Positions 25,314 to 34,181 of a DNA stretch of 64,000 nucleotides are shown piece by piece; positions within the stretch are counted from its first letter, which is position 1; the number at the start of each line of letters is the position of its first letter. The translations under genes were made by a program, and so were the position numbers. Below the pieces are notes generated by a model. That model saw nothing but the letters and a program-made list of their open reading frames with translations. It searched no databases and was not told the origin of the DNA. Origin of the DNA: Chryseotalea sp. WA131a (GTDB lineage: Bacteria; Bacteroidota; Bacteroidia; Cytophagales; Cyclobacteriaceae). Location of the stretch: contig CP073016.1 of the NCBI GenBank assembly GCA_025370075.1, forward strand, positions 3,906,001-3,970,000. Reading direction: 5' to 3'.

Positions 25314-28300
25314 ATGAAAAAACTCATTACTGAACACATTCTTAGCTATTTATCATCAGTAAAATCAGCTAATAAAGAACTGACCAAAAAAGAACTCTTC
25401 AAAGATCTGCTAAACCGCTTATACGCTAACGAAAAAAGTATCGTATCAATTTTGGATTCATTCAGCAAAGGAGCTGAAACCACTATTCTGAATATTCCCC
25501 GAAAGGATAAGATTCACAAAGGCAGCGCTGATACTCTTTATAATAATGTAATCATTGAGTTCGAAAATGATTTGAAAAAAACACTTAATCACGCCAAGGA
25601 ACAATTAGCAGGCTATTTACTCGGTCAGTTTAATTCAGGCTTTGGATATAATTATACCCTAGTCGCTTCTGACTTTATACATTGGAAAGTGTTTGCTCCT
25701 GATATCTCTGCCATTGACAAACTAGATTCAATTCAAGAGCAGGATTTACTACTCAATGAAATCCCAACTGCATCGTTTACACTTACAGAAAAGAACGCGG
25801 AAGAATTCTATTATTATATTGATCGTTTCTTGTTTAAAGAGGAAAAAAGAAGGGCTTCTTTAAAATTAATTGAAGAGGCGTTTGGGTATCAGTCCACTAT
25901 TTTTATCGAAAGCTTTCGAGAACTCTCGATACATTTTAATGAAGCGAAAAAGTATGGTGAAGTTCAAGTGTCATATGAACAATGGAAGAAATTTCTAAGT
26001 ATTGCTTACGGATCTTTTGATGCTTCTGAAAATAATTTTTTGATCCATACTTACCTGAGTATTTTCTCTAAAATGTTGGCCTACACAGTAGTTGCAAATG
26101 ACGACTACATCTCAGATGATGAAATGAAAGGCATTTTAGATGGGAGTATTTTCCATAAACTCAATATTCAAAATTTTGTTGACAATGATTTTTTCCACTG
26201 GGTAAAATCTGATAAAAACTTTAAGAACCTGAAAAAGGTATTCCGTATAATAGCGCATGAAATATCTACATTCAATTTTGAAGATGTGGATGAAGATGTA
26301 TTGAAAGGAGTGTATCAAGAACTTATTGATTTAGATACAAGACATGCGCTGGGAGAATATTATACGCCCGACTGGCTCTGTGAACGGATTGTTCAAGAAT
26401 TTAACTTTAAACCAGCGGATAGAATTCTAGACCCCTCATGCGGAAGTGGTTCCTTCTTGCGGGCAATCATTCACCGCATAAAGATTTTGAATCCAAATGC
26501 CACAGTAGAAGAATTGAACAATCAAGTTTACGGAATCGATATTCATCCTCTGTCGGTACAGATAGCGAAGACAACTCTTCTATTGGCTTTAGGTAAAGGA
26601 ATTCGTAAATCTAAAAAGCCCATTCACCTTAACATCATTCTTGCTAACACGCTGTTGGCTCCTGAAGGGGTTCAGAATCTTTTTGGTGGAGAGTTTTCGA
26701 TGAACATCGATAAGGAGAAATTCTTTTTGAACACTCAAATACTGGAAGATGTAGAACTCTTTGATGAAGCCTTGGAGGTTTGTGAGAATTTGGCCGACCA
26801 AACACTGCACAAGAAAAAGGAGACCAATGAGGTATTTTTTAAGCTGCTGACCAAGCAAGTCAATGTAAATGGTGTTACAAAGCTAGTGAGCGATAGCTTT
26901 TATAAAATCTACGAAGGCCTCAAAAACGTAAAAGAACAAGGGCGCGATAGTATCTGGAAATTTATTGTACAAAATCTCTACAAGCCCTATTTTTTGGCAA
27001 GCAAGTTTGATTACATCATCGGCAACCCACCTTGGTTTACTTACAGTTCAATTAAAAACGAGGAATACCAAAACATTTTAAACGAGCTGGCAGAAAAATA
27101 TCAAGTTAAGCCCAAAAGCGTTGCCAACTTTCCGCATTTAGAAATAGCTGCCATTTTTTACGCGTACTGCAGTAGCTATTTTTTAAAGCTAGGAGGACAG
27201 ATCTCATTTGTATTGCCGCGCAGCTTTTTCAGTGCAGACCATCATGACAATACAAGAAGTGGGAAGGCCAAAGGCTTTAGCATTACTAGCCTGTGGGATT
27301 TGAATGACGTAAGTCCTTTATTCAGGATACCCTCCTCTGTAATCTTCGGACATAAAAATGGCAGCAAACCAATTCCCAAAACAGGTGTCAAGGGAATCAG
27401 TTTTAGCGGAAACCTGCCAGCGCATAACTGTAATTTACAAACGGCTTTGCCCAAGCTGACCGAAGCGAATGCTACTTGGTATTATGTGAAACAAGGAAAA
27501 TCAACAGCCTTCTCCACTCGAAAAGTCAAACATCAAACTGAACCTAACCCTTACAAAAATTTGTTCAAGCAAGGGGCAACTATTGTTCCCCGTAATTTCT
27601 ACTTCATTGAATTAACACAGGAAGCACCACCCGATTTTGAAGATAGAGTAATTACCATTAAAACCTCAGATGATCTTAATGGAGACGCTAAACCACCCTG
27701 GAAGGAAATCCATTTCGAAGGAAGGATAGAAAGTCAGTTTATTTTTCGAACCGCCCTCTCAAAAAGTATACTTCCATTTGCTTTGCATAAACCAGCGTTA
27801 GTTGTGTTGCCCATTATTATCGAAGAAAAAACTGGGACTAAGAAGTTAGGGCTGCACGACTTCAATGAGCTACGCAGGGAAGGATACCTACATGCCTCCA
27901 AATGGTTTATGAATGCAGAGAATATTTGGGGCGTTCATCGCACTGAAAAATCAAGAAAGATGTCTAGCATAGATAGGCTCAACTTTCAACGGGGGATAAC
28001 AGAACAAAACCTAGATGCTGAATATTTGGTGCTTTACAACTCATCGGCTAAAGATGCCAATGCCACAGTGGTTAAACGAAAGGACATTGACTTGCCATTT
28101 TTTGTAGAAAGCGTAACGTATGTTTTTTATACACACCAGTTAAAAGAAGCATACTATCTTACTGCGATTCTTAACTCATCATCTCCAAATGAGATGATGA
28201 AAGACTTTCAGGCAAGAGGGTTATTTGGTGCTCGCCATGTTCACAAAAAAATACTGGACGTTTATTTTCCAAAGTTCGATAAAACAAATGCGATTCATCA

Positions 28301-28478
28301 AGAGCTGGCCTCTCTTAGCGAGCAATGCCATCAAAAAACAACATCATTTTTAAAAAAACATCCACCCAAAGAATCGTTGGGAGCTCACCATCTTGGAAAA
28401 GTAAGGACGGATATTAAAAAAGAGCTTTCTAAAGAACTTGTTGAAATAGACAAGATTGTCAAGAAGCTGATTGGTTAA
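25314..28478 (+). CDS. Type IIG-like restriction-modification protein (nuclease and N6-adenine methyltransferase in one chain)
   Basis: 1054 residues. The N-terminal ~180 residues contain a PD-(D/E)xK-like core: Asp73 (ADTLYNN) followed by VIIEFEND with Glu82, where the usual final Lys is Glu84. A helical region leads to a gamma-class N6-adenine methyltransferase: EYYTPDWLCERIV, SAM motif I DPSCGSGSFL from Asp373, motif IV NPPW at 571-574. The C-terminal ~350 residues look like a target-recognition domain. A single chain that both modifies and cuts DNA matches type IIG/Eco57I-like enzymes. No partner genes (helicase, specificity subunit, BREX or DISARM parts) are adjacent, so it probably acts alone against foreign DNA. 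Slightly more AT-rich than its neighbours, which fits transfer. Starts at ATG 25314, 51 bp after glycogen synthase. Confidence 0.85.
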   Translation: MKKLITEHILSYLSSVKSANKELTKKELFKDLLNRLYANEKSIVSILDSFSKGAETTILNIPRKDKIHKGSADTLYNNVIIEFENDLKKTLNHAKEQLAGYLLGQFNSGFGYNYTLVASDFIHWKVFAPDISAIDKLDSIQEQDLLLNEIPTASFTLTEKNAEEFYYYIDRFLFKEEKRRASLKLIEEAFGYQSTIFIESFRELSIHFNEAKKYGEVQVSYEQWKKFLSIAYGSFDASENNFLIHTYLSIFSKMLAYTVVANDDYISDDEMKGILDGSIFHKLNIQNFVDNDFFHWVKSDKNFKNLKKVFRIIAHEISTFNFEDVDEDVLKGVYQELIDLDTRHALGEYYTPDWLCERIVQEFNFKPADRILDPSCGSGSFLRAIIHRIKILNPNATVEELNNQVYGIDIHPLSVQIAKTTLLLALGKGIRKSKKPIHLNIILANTLLAPEGVQNLFGGEFSMNIDKEKFFLNTQILEDVELFDEALEVCENLADQTLHKKKETNEVFFKLLTKQVNVNGVTKLVSDSFYKIYEGLKNVKEQGRDSIWKFIVQNLYKPYFLASKFDYIIGNPPWFTYSSIKNEEYQNILNELAEKYQVKPKSVANFPHLEIAAIFYAYCSSYFLKLGGQISFVLPRSFFSADHHDNTRSGKAKGFSITSLWDLNDVSPLFRIPSSVIFGHKNGSKPIPKTGVKGISFSGNLPAHNCNLQTALPKLTEANATWYYVKQGKSTAFSTRKVKHQTEPNPYKNLFKQGATIVPRNFYFIELTQEAPPDFEDRVITIKTSDDLNGDAKPPWKEIHFEGRIESQFIFRTALSKSILPFALHKPALVVLPIIIEEKTGTKKLGLHDFNELRREGYLHASKWFMNAENIWGVHRTEKSRKMSSIDRLNFQRGITEQNLDAEYLVLYNSSAKDANATVVKRKDIDLPFFVESVTYVFYTHQLKEAYYLTAILNSSSPNEMMKDFQARGLFGARHVHKKILDVYFPKFDKTNAIHQELASLSEQCHQKTTSFLKKHPPKESLGAHHLGKVRTDIKKELSKELVEIDKIVKKLIG

Positions 28479-28516
28479 TCTTACTTTTTGAAATAGTCAG
28501 GTAATTTTTTATTAGC

Positions 28517-29365
28517 TCACCCCACCTTCGTCATCTCCCAACCAATGATACTTTTTTTGCGAGTGGCTTCCCATCGGTACTCACCCAAAACTCCGTCTTT
28601 GCGTATCACGCGATGGCAAGGTATCAAGTAGGCAACATGGTTAGAGCCAACCGCTGAGCCCACCGCTTGCATCGCTTTTGGGTTTTCAATTTGCTGTGCA
28701 ATGCCTTGGTACGTAGTTACTGAACCCAACGGCAAGCGAAGCAATGCCTCCCATACTTTTACTTGAAAGTTGGTGCCCTTCACAAACACATGAAGCTTTT
28801 GTTTTGATGGGGTAGCCGTTGCAAAAATCTGTTGAATAATTGACTGCGTAAGCAATTGATCTTGGTGAAACAACGAATTATTCCAATGCTGTTTCATTTT
28901 ATTGATTTCAACCTGCGGCTCGCCATCGCTTGGCAAAAAGGATAGCCAACAAATGCCGCGCGAAGTTGCACCAATCAAAGCTGTGCCAAACGGAGTATCA
29001 TGCAAGCCATACTCAATCCGCAAGCCACCACCGCTTTCTTTGTATTCTTGTGGGGTTACGGCCTCCAGCGTTGTAAACAAATCATACACGCGCGATTGGC
29101 TTGACAAGCCAGCCGATTCAGCAGCATCGATTAAATTTTTTGAATCTTGTAGCTTGTTCTTTAAATAATCAACTGTTAGGTATTGCAAAAAACGTTTCGG
29201 ACTGATGCCGGCCCAATCGGTAAACAAACGTTGAAAGTGAAACGGAGAGAGGTGAACCTTCTCGGCAACTTCATCCAAGTCGGGTTGCTCCCTAAAATTT
29301 TCTTCCAAGTAACCAATGGCTTTGGCAATGCGCGAGTAGTTTAAATCTGTGTTCATGATAGTCAT
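28517..29365 (-). CDS. AraC-type regulator fused to O6-methylguanine-DNA methyltransferase (Ada-like)
   Basis: About 283 residues from the ATG at 29365 (MTIMNTDLNY); the longer frame from 29428 adds 21 unlikely residues. Residues ~5-95 are an AraC helix-turn-helix pair (AIGYLEENFREQPDLDEVAEKVHLSPFHFQRLF). The C-terminal half is a methyltransferase with the acceptor Cys250 in LIPCHRVIRKDG. It resembles E. coli Ada without its N-terminal zinc domain. A separate small gene at 30878 encodes an Ada-type zinc domain. It moves alkyl groups from O6-methylguanine to itself and probably controls the nearby repair genes. Neighbours with related roles are the 2OG-Fe(II) oxygenase (31140) and AlkA (31936). 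Confidence 0.92.
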   Translation of the reverse strand: MTIMNTDLNYSRIAKAIGYLEENFREQPDLDEVAEKVHLSPFHFQRLFTDWAGISPKRFLQYLTVDYLKNKLQDSKNLIDAAESAGLSSQSRVYDLFTTLEAVTPQEYKESGGGLRIEYGLHDTPFGTALIGATSRGICWLSFLPSDGEPQVEINKMKQHWNNSLFHQDQLLTQSIIQQIFATATPSKQKLHVFVKGTNFQVKVWEALLRLPLGSVTTYQGIAQQIENPKAMQAVGSAVGSNHVAYLIPCHRVIRKDGVLGEYRWEATRKKSIIGWEMTKVG

Positions 29366-29520
29366 ACAAATGTAAATTTTTGTTTCAAATGATGGTTCAA
29401 AATTGAAACCCCAAAACATTGATTTCAACCTGTTTCTTGCGCATTCTATTCATTCGTATAATCACGCCATTGATTTTGATTTAAATTCAGATAACTTGAA
29501 GCCAATAAAATCCATTTTTT

Positions 29521-30411
29521 ATGAAGTTTTCAGTTAGCTTGTTGTTTCTACTATGTACCTTTTCCTTACAGGCGCAAAATTTTGATACAGTAAAAATCCG
29601 TCCACAAAAAATCACCGACAAAATCTACATGCTTACCGGATCCGGTGGCAATATTGGTTTGCTAATTGGCTCCGATGGTTTGCTGATGATTGATGACCAG
29701 TACGCTCCACTCTCCGCCAAAATTACGGATGCCATTAAGTCGATTTCCAAAAACAATATTCGATACGTAATCAATACCCACGTTCATGGCGATCACTCAG
29801 GTGGTAACGATAACTTTAAAAAGCAAGGAGCCACATTGGTGGCCCACGAGCAAGTGCGCACCCGAATGATGACCGAGCAATTCAATAAAAGGTTTAACAG
29901 CAAGACACCACCACGTGATAAAGAAGCTTGGCCGTCCATTACCTTTAACACCAATTTAAATTTTCATTTGAATGATGAAGATATAGACATCGTTCACCTT
30001 GACAAAGGACATACCGATGGTGACGCCATCATTCATTTTAAGAGAGCGAATGTCTTTCACGCAGGCGATGCGTTTGTTCGCTACGGCTATCCATTTATTG
30101 ATTTGAGCAGTGGCGGCAGCGTAAATGGTTTCATCTCTACACTCGACAAATTTTTACTGCTATTAGACGACAACTCAAAAATTATTCCCGGCCACGGAGC
30201 ATTGGCTACCAAGGCAGATGTAAAACAGTTGCGTGATGAATTGGTTGACATTCGCGACCAAGTGTTGGCCGCTTTAAAAAAGGGAACAAAAGTTGAAGAT
30301 TTAGGAGCTTTAGGTATTACTGATAAATACGAAGCAAAACTCGGGAAGGGGTTTATTAAAGGAAAAGATTTTGTGATGATTGTAGCAGAGAGTTTGGCAA
30401 ATAAGCAATAG
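29521..30411 (+). CDS. Secreted metallo-beta-lactamase-fold hydrolase
   Basis: 296 residues with a signal peptide (LLFLLCTFSLQAQ) and the zinc motif HVHGDHSGG (His87, His89, Asp91, His92). Further ligands are likely at HLDKGHTDGD, FHAGDAF and PGHG. The pattern resembles the SoxH/QuinoPRP group and some subclass B beta-lactamase relatives rather than proven lactamases. Location is periplasmic. The substrate is unknown. It diverges from the Ada-like gene and is followed by a frameshifted gene of no known family. Confidence 0.85.
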   Translation: MKFSVSLLFLLCTFSLQAQNFDTVKIRPQKITDKIYMLTGSGGNIGLLIGSDGLLMIDDQYAPLSAKITDAIKSISKNNIRYVINTHVHGDHSGGNDNFKKQGATLVAHEQVRTRMMTEQFNKRFNSKTPPRDKEAWPSITFNTNLNFHLNDEDIDIVHLDKGHTDGDAIIHFKRANVFHAGDAFVRYGYPFIDLSSGGSVNGFISTLDKFLLLLDDNSKIIPGHGALATKADVKQLRDELVDIRDQVLAALKKGTKVEDLGALGITDKYEAKLGKGFIKGKDFVMIVAESLANKQ

Positions 30412-30426
30412 TGATGTTTTTTAGCC

Positions 30427-30860
30427 ATGGCGTCAGCTTTTTGGACATTAGAGGATGGAAGAGGATTTGCCAGAAACTGGCATTATGCTTCACATACTTT
30501 GGAATTGATAGTTGCGGAGCTACAAACAATTGAGGGGCTTCTGATTTTGCCAAATACCTAAGTGAAATGATATACCGACCAGATGAAGGTGATACCCCAA
30601 ATGGTTTTGGTGGCTTTATTCGTGGAAACGAAGTGATTATGATCAATTTCGACCTAAGAACATTTTCACCTAAAAATCGAAGGTATTTCTGGCGTGCAAG
30701 CCAAAATGTCTATTCCAAAATCAAACTAGCGGACAACGAGAAATACAAACCAATCCAATTCTTATTGCATAGATTATTAGATATGCACAAAAGGATTACT
30801 AAAAAGGAGAATCCAATGTTATTAAACGACATGTCAATCATAGTGCCAGCGCCAAACTAA
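30427..30860 (+). pseudogene. Frameshifted hypothetical protein
   Basis: The reading frame starts at ATG 30427 (MASAFWTLEDGRGFARNWHY) and runs to the GGGG at 30534-30537, where it meets a stop soon after. Adding one G to that run restores a continuous frame: ...LQTIEGASDFAKYLSEMIYRPDEGDTPNGFGGFIRGNEVIMINFDLR... to the stop at 30860, about 145 residues. So either a single-base deletion broke the gene or the assembly has a homopolymer error. I do not recognise the family; the text reads like a small soluble protein. The open part from 30567 alone (97 codons) would lack the start of the domain. Confidence 0.7.
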
Positions 30861-30877
30861 AAACTTGGACCTTGGCC

Positions 30878-31108
30878 TTAGAAAACATTAGTGATTGCCC
30901 TCACGCAATGCCCACAAGGCCGGTAGCCTAGTTTGATGGCTTCGTCTTCAGATTCGAAGAAAACACGATTTTCTTTTTTCATTCGCTTGCCCGATTTGCA
31001 ATGGAGTGTTCCGAATATTTTTAACTTTTTGTTCCCCGCCAATCGGATTTTTCCAATTTTGATTTGACCACGCAAAAAATTAGCTGAAATCGTAGAATGA
31101 GAAATCAT
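30878..31108 (-). CDS. Standalone Ada-type metal-binding domain protein
   Basis: 76 residues. Residues ~25-70 (LAGNKKLKIFGTLHCKSGKRMKKENRVFFESEDEAIKLGYRPCGHC) match the Ada zinc-binding domain: a first Cys (Cys37), the ENRVFF strand, and GYRPCGHC with Cys65 and Cys68. Full Ada has four cysteines, one of which (Cys38 of E. coli Ada) accepts methyl from phosphotriesters; by alignment that position is Gly33 here, so methyl transfer is unlikely. Three Cys with a His (36 or 67) could still hold zinc and bind DNA. It sits between a broken gene and the 2OG oxygenase gene on the same strand. Start ATG at 31108. Confidence 0.75.
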   Translation of the reverse strand: MISHSTISANFLRGQIKIGKIRLAGNKKLKIFGTLHCKSGKRMKKENRVFFESEDEAIKLGYRPCGHCVRAITNVF

Positions 31109-31139
31109 TATAAAATCTTTAAATTATCTCCTTTTCAAA

Positions 31140-31844
31140 TTAAATCGCATCATGAAAGATAATTCCCAATGCAAACCGCTTGCCCGCTTGTAAAGGGCTG
31201 ACACCATGTTTCATTTTTGCTTTATAATACCCTTTTGTGCCAAGTATTGGTCTAAAGTTGGTAGTAAAGATAAGTGCATCGCCTTGATGGAGATTGATTA
31301 CTTGTGCTTTTGATTGCGCCCGAGGCAATTGTTCCACTAATACAAATTCACCTCCTACAAAATCTACGGTAGGGTCACTAAGCTGGAAGACTACTTGAAA
31401 AGGAAAGTACACTTCTCCATATAAATCTTGGTGAAGTGTGTTGTACCCACCCTCTTCGTATTTAAGAATGAGTGGAGTGGGTCTTACTTGCTGTTTGCGA
31501 TTACATTGTTCAATAAATTCAGTGTGTTCCTTGGGAAACACCGTATCAATTGATAGCCGTTTCATCCATTCATTGGCTACTTTGGCTAACTGCGGATAAA
31601 GATTCTCTCGTAATTCTTTTATTATAATAGGCAAAGGATAGTTGAAGTATTTATACTCCCCCTTTCCAAATCGATACCGCTGCATGTTGATGGTACTTCG
31701 GTATAGATTTTCCTGCTGGTAAAGATTGATTAATCCCTCACATTGTTCTTTTGATAAACTGGAAGCCAGTTTTACAAATCCATTGGCATCTAAATTTTGT
31801 GATGCTTCTTCCGAGATAATGTAATTTGCATTTTGCATGTCCAA
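31140..31844 (-). CDS. 2OG-Fe(II) oxygenase of the DUF2086 (Oxygenase-NA) type, probable alkylated-DNA repair
   Basis: 234 residues. Double-stranded beta-helix signature His138-x-Asp140 (HQDLYG) and distal His213 (KHGVSP), followed by Arg in GKRFALGIIFHDA that would hold 2-oxoglutarate. The sequence layout (CEGLINLYQQENLYRSTINMQRYRFGKGEYKYF) resembles the family predicted to repair methylated nucleobases, often found next to Ada and AlkA. This context is met here: Ada-like protein, Ada zinc domain and AlkA are all within 4 kb. Direct evidence for the DNA substrate is missing. Confidence 0.8.
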   Translation of the reverse strand: MDMQNANYIISEEASQNLDANGFVKLASSLSKEQCEGLINLYQQENLYRSTINMQRYRFGKGEYKYFNYPLPIIIKELRENLYPQLAKVANEWMKRLSIDTVFPKEHTEFIEQCNRKQQVRPTPLILKYEEGGYNTLHQDLYGEVYFPFQVVFQLSDPTVDFVGGEFVLVEQLPRAQSKAQVINLHQGDALIFTTNFRPILGTKGYYKAKMKHGVSPLQAGKRFALGIIFHDAI

Positions 31845-31935
31845 ATATTCTAACGATGAGTAATTTAACCAACCCGTTTCTTGCTATTTAACTTTATTGG
31901 ATTGCAATTCACCAATTTTTCATCCACCTTTCCGT

Positions 31936-32817
31936 ATGCAAAAATTCTATTTGCCAACGCCTCACGAATTCAGTTTTGAATTGTGTCTAGAATTTCTAAA
32001 ACGGTCGCCAAAAGAAAAATTACATACTGTTGAAGGCATAGCAGTATTAAAGCATCTGTACATAGAAGATCAATCTGTTTTGATTCGGGTGAGCGGTAAA
32101 ACGAATCGGTTGATGGTTGAAGTGCTAACGGATGAAGTATCCGATTCAATAATCAATCGCATTAAACTTTTTGTTTCAGAATGGTTTGATTTGGCCGCTG
32201 ACCTTAAGGCATTTTATACGATGGTGAAAAAAGATGCGCTATTGGGTGATTTAGTAAAAAAATATTTTGGGTATCGAGTGGTGGGACAACCAGATTTGTA
32301 TGAATCACTTATTTGGGCGGTGCTGGGCCAGCAAATCAATTTAACTTTTGCCTACACCTTAAAGCAGCGATTTGTTGAGCAGTTTGGTAAATCGATTGAA
32401 TGGACGGGTAATCAATTTTATCGGTTTCCAGATTATGAAATAGTGGCGCAATTAAAACCCGAAGACTTGTTGCCGCTTCAATTTTCCAAACAAAAAGCAA
32501 TTTATACAGTAGGCATTTCACAAGCCTTTGCAGAGGGACGGATGTCAAAAGAAAAGTTAGTGGGCTTAAATCTTACGCAAGCCAAAGAAGAATTGATCAA
32601 AATAAAAGGCATTGGCAACTGGACTGCCAACTATGCGTTAATGAAAACCTTTCGTTATCCAGATGCTTTTCCGTTGGAAGATGCAGGCGTGCACAACGCC
32701 ATTAAAAATCTAAAAGGATTGAAAGTAAAACCATCGCTCGATCAAGTCAGGCGCATCTTTAAGAAATACAAAGGCTGGGAGGCGTATGCCACGCTCTATT
32801 TGTGGAAGAGTCTTTGA
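31936..32817 (+). CDS. alkA: DNA-3-methyladenine glycosylase II (AlkA, HhH-GPD)
   Basis: 293 residues from ATG 31936; the frame opens at a TTG 39 bases upstream, which I reject. N-terminal AlkA-type domain (~1-95), then HhH-GPD with GQQIN..., the hairpin IKGIGNWTANYALM and the catalytic Asp249 in FPLEDAGVHNAI. It removes alkylated bases by hydrolysing the glycosidic bond. It is divergent from the 2OG-Fe(II) oxygenase, with starts about 90 bp apart, so a shared control region is likely. It converges on the histidine kinase across a heptameric hairpin. Confidence 0.93.
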   Translation: MQKFYLPTPHEFSFELCLEFLKRSPKEKLHTVEGIAVLKHLYIEDQSVLIRVSGKTNRLMVEVLTDEVSDSIINRIKLFVSEWFDLAADLKAFYTMVKKDALLGDLVKKYFGYRVVGQPDLYESLIWAVLGQQINLTFAYTLKQRFVEQFGKSIEWTGNQFYRFPDYEIVAQLKPEDLLPLQFSKQKAIYTVGISQAFAEGRMSKEKLVGLNLTQAKEELIKIKGIGNWTANYALMKTFRYPDAFPLEDAGVHNAIKNLKGLKVKPSLDQVRRIFKKYKGWEAYATLYLWKSL

Positions 32818-32818
32818 A

Positions 32819-32900
32819 GATGGTAGTTGGTAAGTGGTAATTGGTAAATATATAAATAAATGACACCTCTTACTACTTACCACTTACCTTTCACCACTTA
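32819..32900. repeat. Paired heptameric arrays forming a hairpin between convergent genes
   Basis: Left arm: gttggta, agtggta, attggta (32825-32847). Right arm: cttacta, cttacca, cttacct, ttcacca, ctta (32869-32900). The arms are complementary over about 18 of 20 bases (ggtaagtggta.. against ..taccacttacc), with an AT-rich loop. Lying exactly between alkA and the histidine kinase stop, it could end both transcripts. Confidence 0.85.
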
Positions 32901-34115
32901 AGCGCTCTTCAACTCAATCCGAAAAGTAGTGCCTTGGTTTTCTTCGGAAGATTTTACAAATATTTTTCCTTCGTGATAGATTTCGATAATTCGCTTGGCC
33001 AAGGTAAGCCCTAACCCCCAACCTCTTTTTTTGGTGGTGAAGCCCGCCTTAAAAACATTGCCAATTAATTTTTTGGGAATGCCTTTGCCGGTATCTGATA
33101 AGTCAATCAATACTTTTCCCTCGCTGCCGCGTAATATTTTTATAGTAATGGTGCCGGTATTGCCCATGGCATCTACAGCGTTTTTGCATAAATTTTCTAC
33201 CACCCACTCAAATAATGGTGCGTGTACTTTTGCTTTGATGGATTCCGAAAGTGTGTACACTTCAATTTTTACTTTGGCCGAAACACGCGGCTGCAAATAC
33301 GAAACCACATTGTTTACCAACTGATAAATGTTTTCATTTTTTAATACAGGTGTTGACCCAATGCTGGAAAAACGTTCGGTTACCATGCGCAGCTTTTGAA
33401 TGTCTTTGTCGAGTTCGTCCACAATGCCTTTCTTTTTTAACTCTGGGTCATCGCGCAATACTTCAATCCACGCCATTAACGAAGAGAGGGGCGTGCCCAA
33501 CTGATGAGCGGTTTCTTTTGCCAACCCAACCCACACACGATTTTGCTCGGAGGTTTTGGAATAGTTAAAAGCCAGGTAAGAGATAAAACCAAAAATGGCC
33601 AGAATGGCAATCTCGATGTAGGGATAGGCGATCAGTTCAGAAAGCAAAAATGAATTTTTATAATACACCCGCTGAAGGGCAAACACTTTTTGTGTGATTT
33701 GATCTTTTAGTAAAATCTCAATGGGTGGATAGGTTTTAATCATATCGGCCAATTCTTCTTTCAACACTTTATCTTTTCGGGCGTTGCTCCAAGACGAGTC
33801 GATATCGATGTTGGTGAAGGAGATGATGTTATTTTTATCATCGGTTAGAATAGTGGGGATAGAATTGTTTTTATTGATGATCTCTTCTGTAATAAACACA
33901 ATGTTGTTTTCGGTGTCGTTGATGGTGTACTCAATGGCACGTGCCACTAGTTTTACCTGATTACGCTCACGCTCTTTAAGTTGAGAGACCAGCACATTGG
34001 TAAAAACAATAGTGCCTACACTAATGAGCACCGAGACCACCAAGATGACCCACTTCAGGTTAGTGTTATCCCGATAAAACTCTACAGAAACAGGTGAATT
34101 GGGGTTGCCTGGCAT
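32898..34115 (-). CDS. Sensor histidine kinase
   Basis: 405 residues. One membrane segment near 18-40 and a second near 160-185 enclose a periplasmic sensor part. HisKA domain with His204 in HQLGTPLSSLMAW; HATPase_c with N-box ENLCKNAVDAMG, G1 DLSDTGKGIP and GLGLTLAKRIIE. No HAMP domain is obvious. The typical Bacteroidota form KETAHQLGTPLSS is present. No response regulator is next to it, so the partner is unknown. The stop codon overlaps the heptameric hairpin. The gene follows an ABC exporter pair on the same strand, but a terminator at 34136-34163 separates them. Confidence 0.93.
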   Translation of the reverse strand: MPGNPNSPVSVEFYRDNTNLKWVILVVSVLISVGTIVFTNVLVSQLKERERNQVKLVARAIEYTINDTENNIVFITEEIINKNNSIPTILTDDKNNIISFTNIDIDSSWSNARKDKVLKEELADMIKTYPPIEILLKDQITQKVFALQRVYYKNSFLLSELIAYPYIEIAILAIFGFISYLAFNYSKTSEQNRVWVGLAKETAHQLGTPLSSLMAWIEVLRDDPELKKKGIVDELDKDIQKLRMVTERFSSIGSTPVLKNENIYQLVNNVVSYLQPRVSAKVKIEVYTLSESIKAKVHAPLFEWVVENLCKNAVDAMGNTGTITIKILRGSEGKVLIDLSDTGKGIPKKLIGNVFKAGFTTKKRGWGLGLTLAKRIIEIYHEGKIFVKSSEENQGTTFRIELKSA

Positions 34116-34135
34116 AACTCAAAAATAGGCAAAAA

Positions 34136-34163
34136 AAATCCGGAGTGTATAGGCTCCGGATTT
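34136..34163 (-). terminator. Terminator for the ABC permease gene
   Basis: Arms aaatccggag / ctccggattt (10 bp) with an 8-nt loop. On the minus strand the stem is followed by a run of eight or more T, the standard intrinsic form, 19 bp after the stop of the permease gene at 34182. Confidence 0.88.
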
Positions 34164-34181
34164 GATAACGGTCAATCGATA

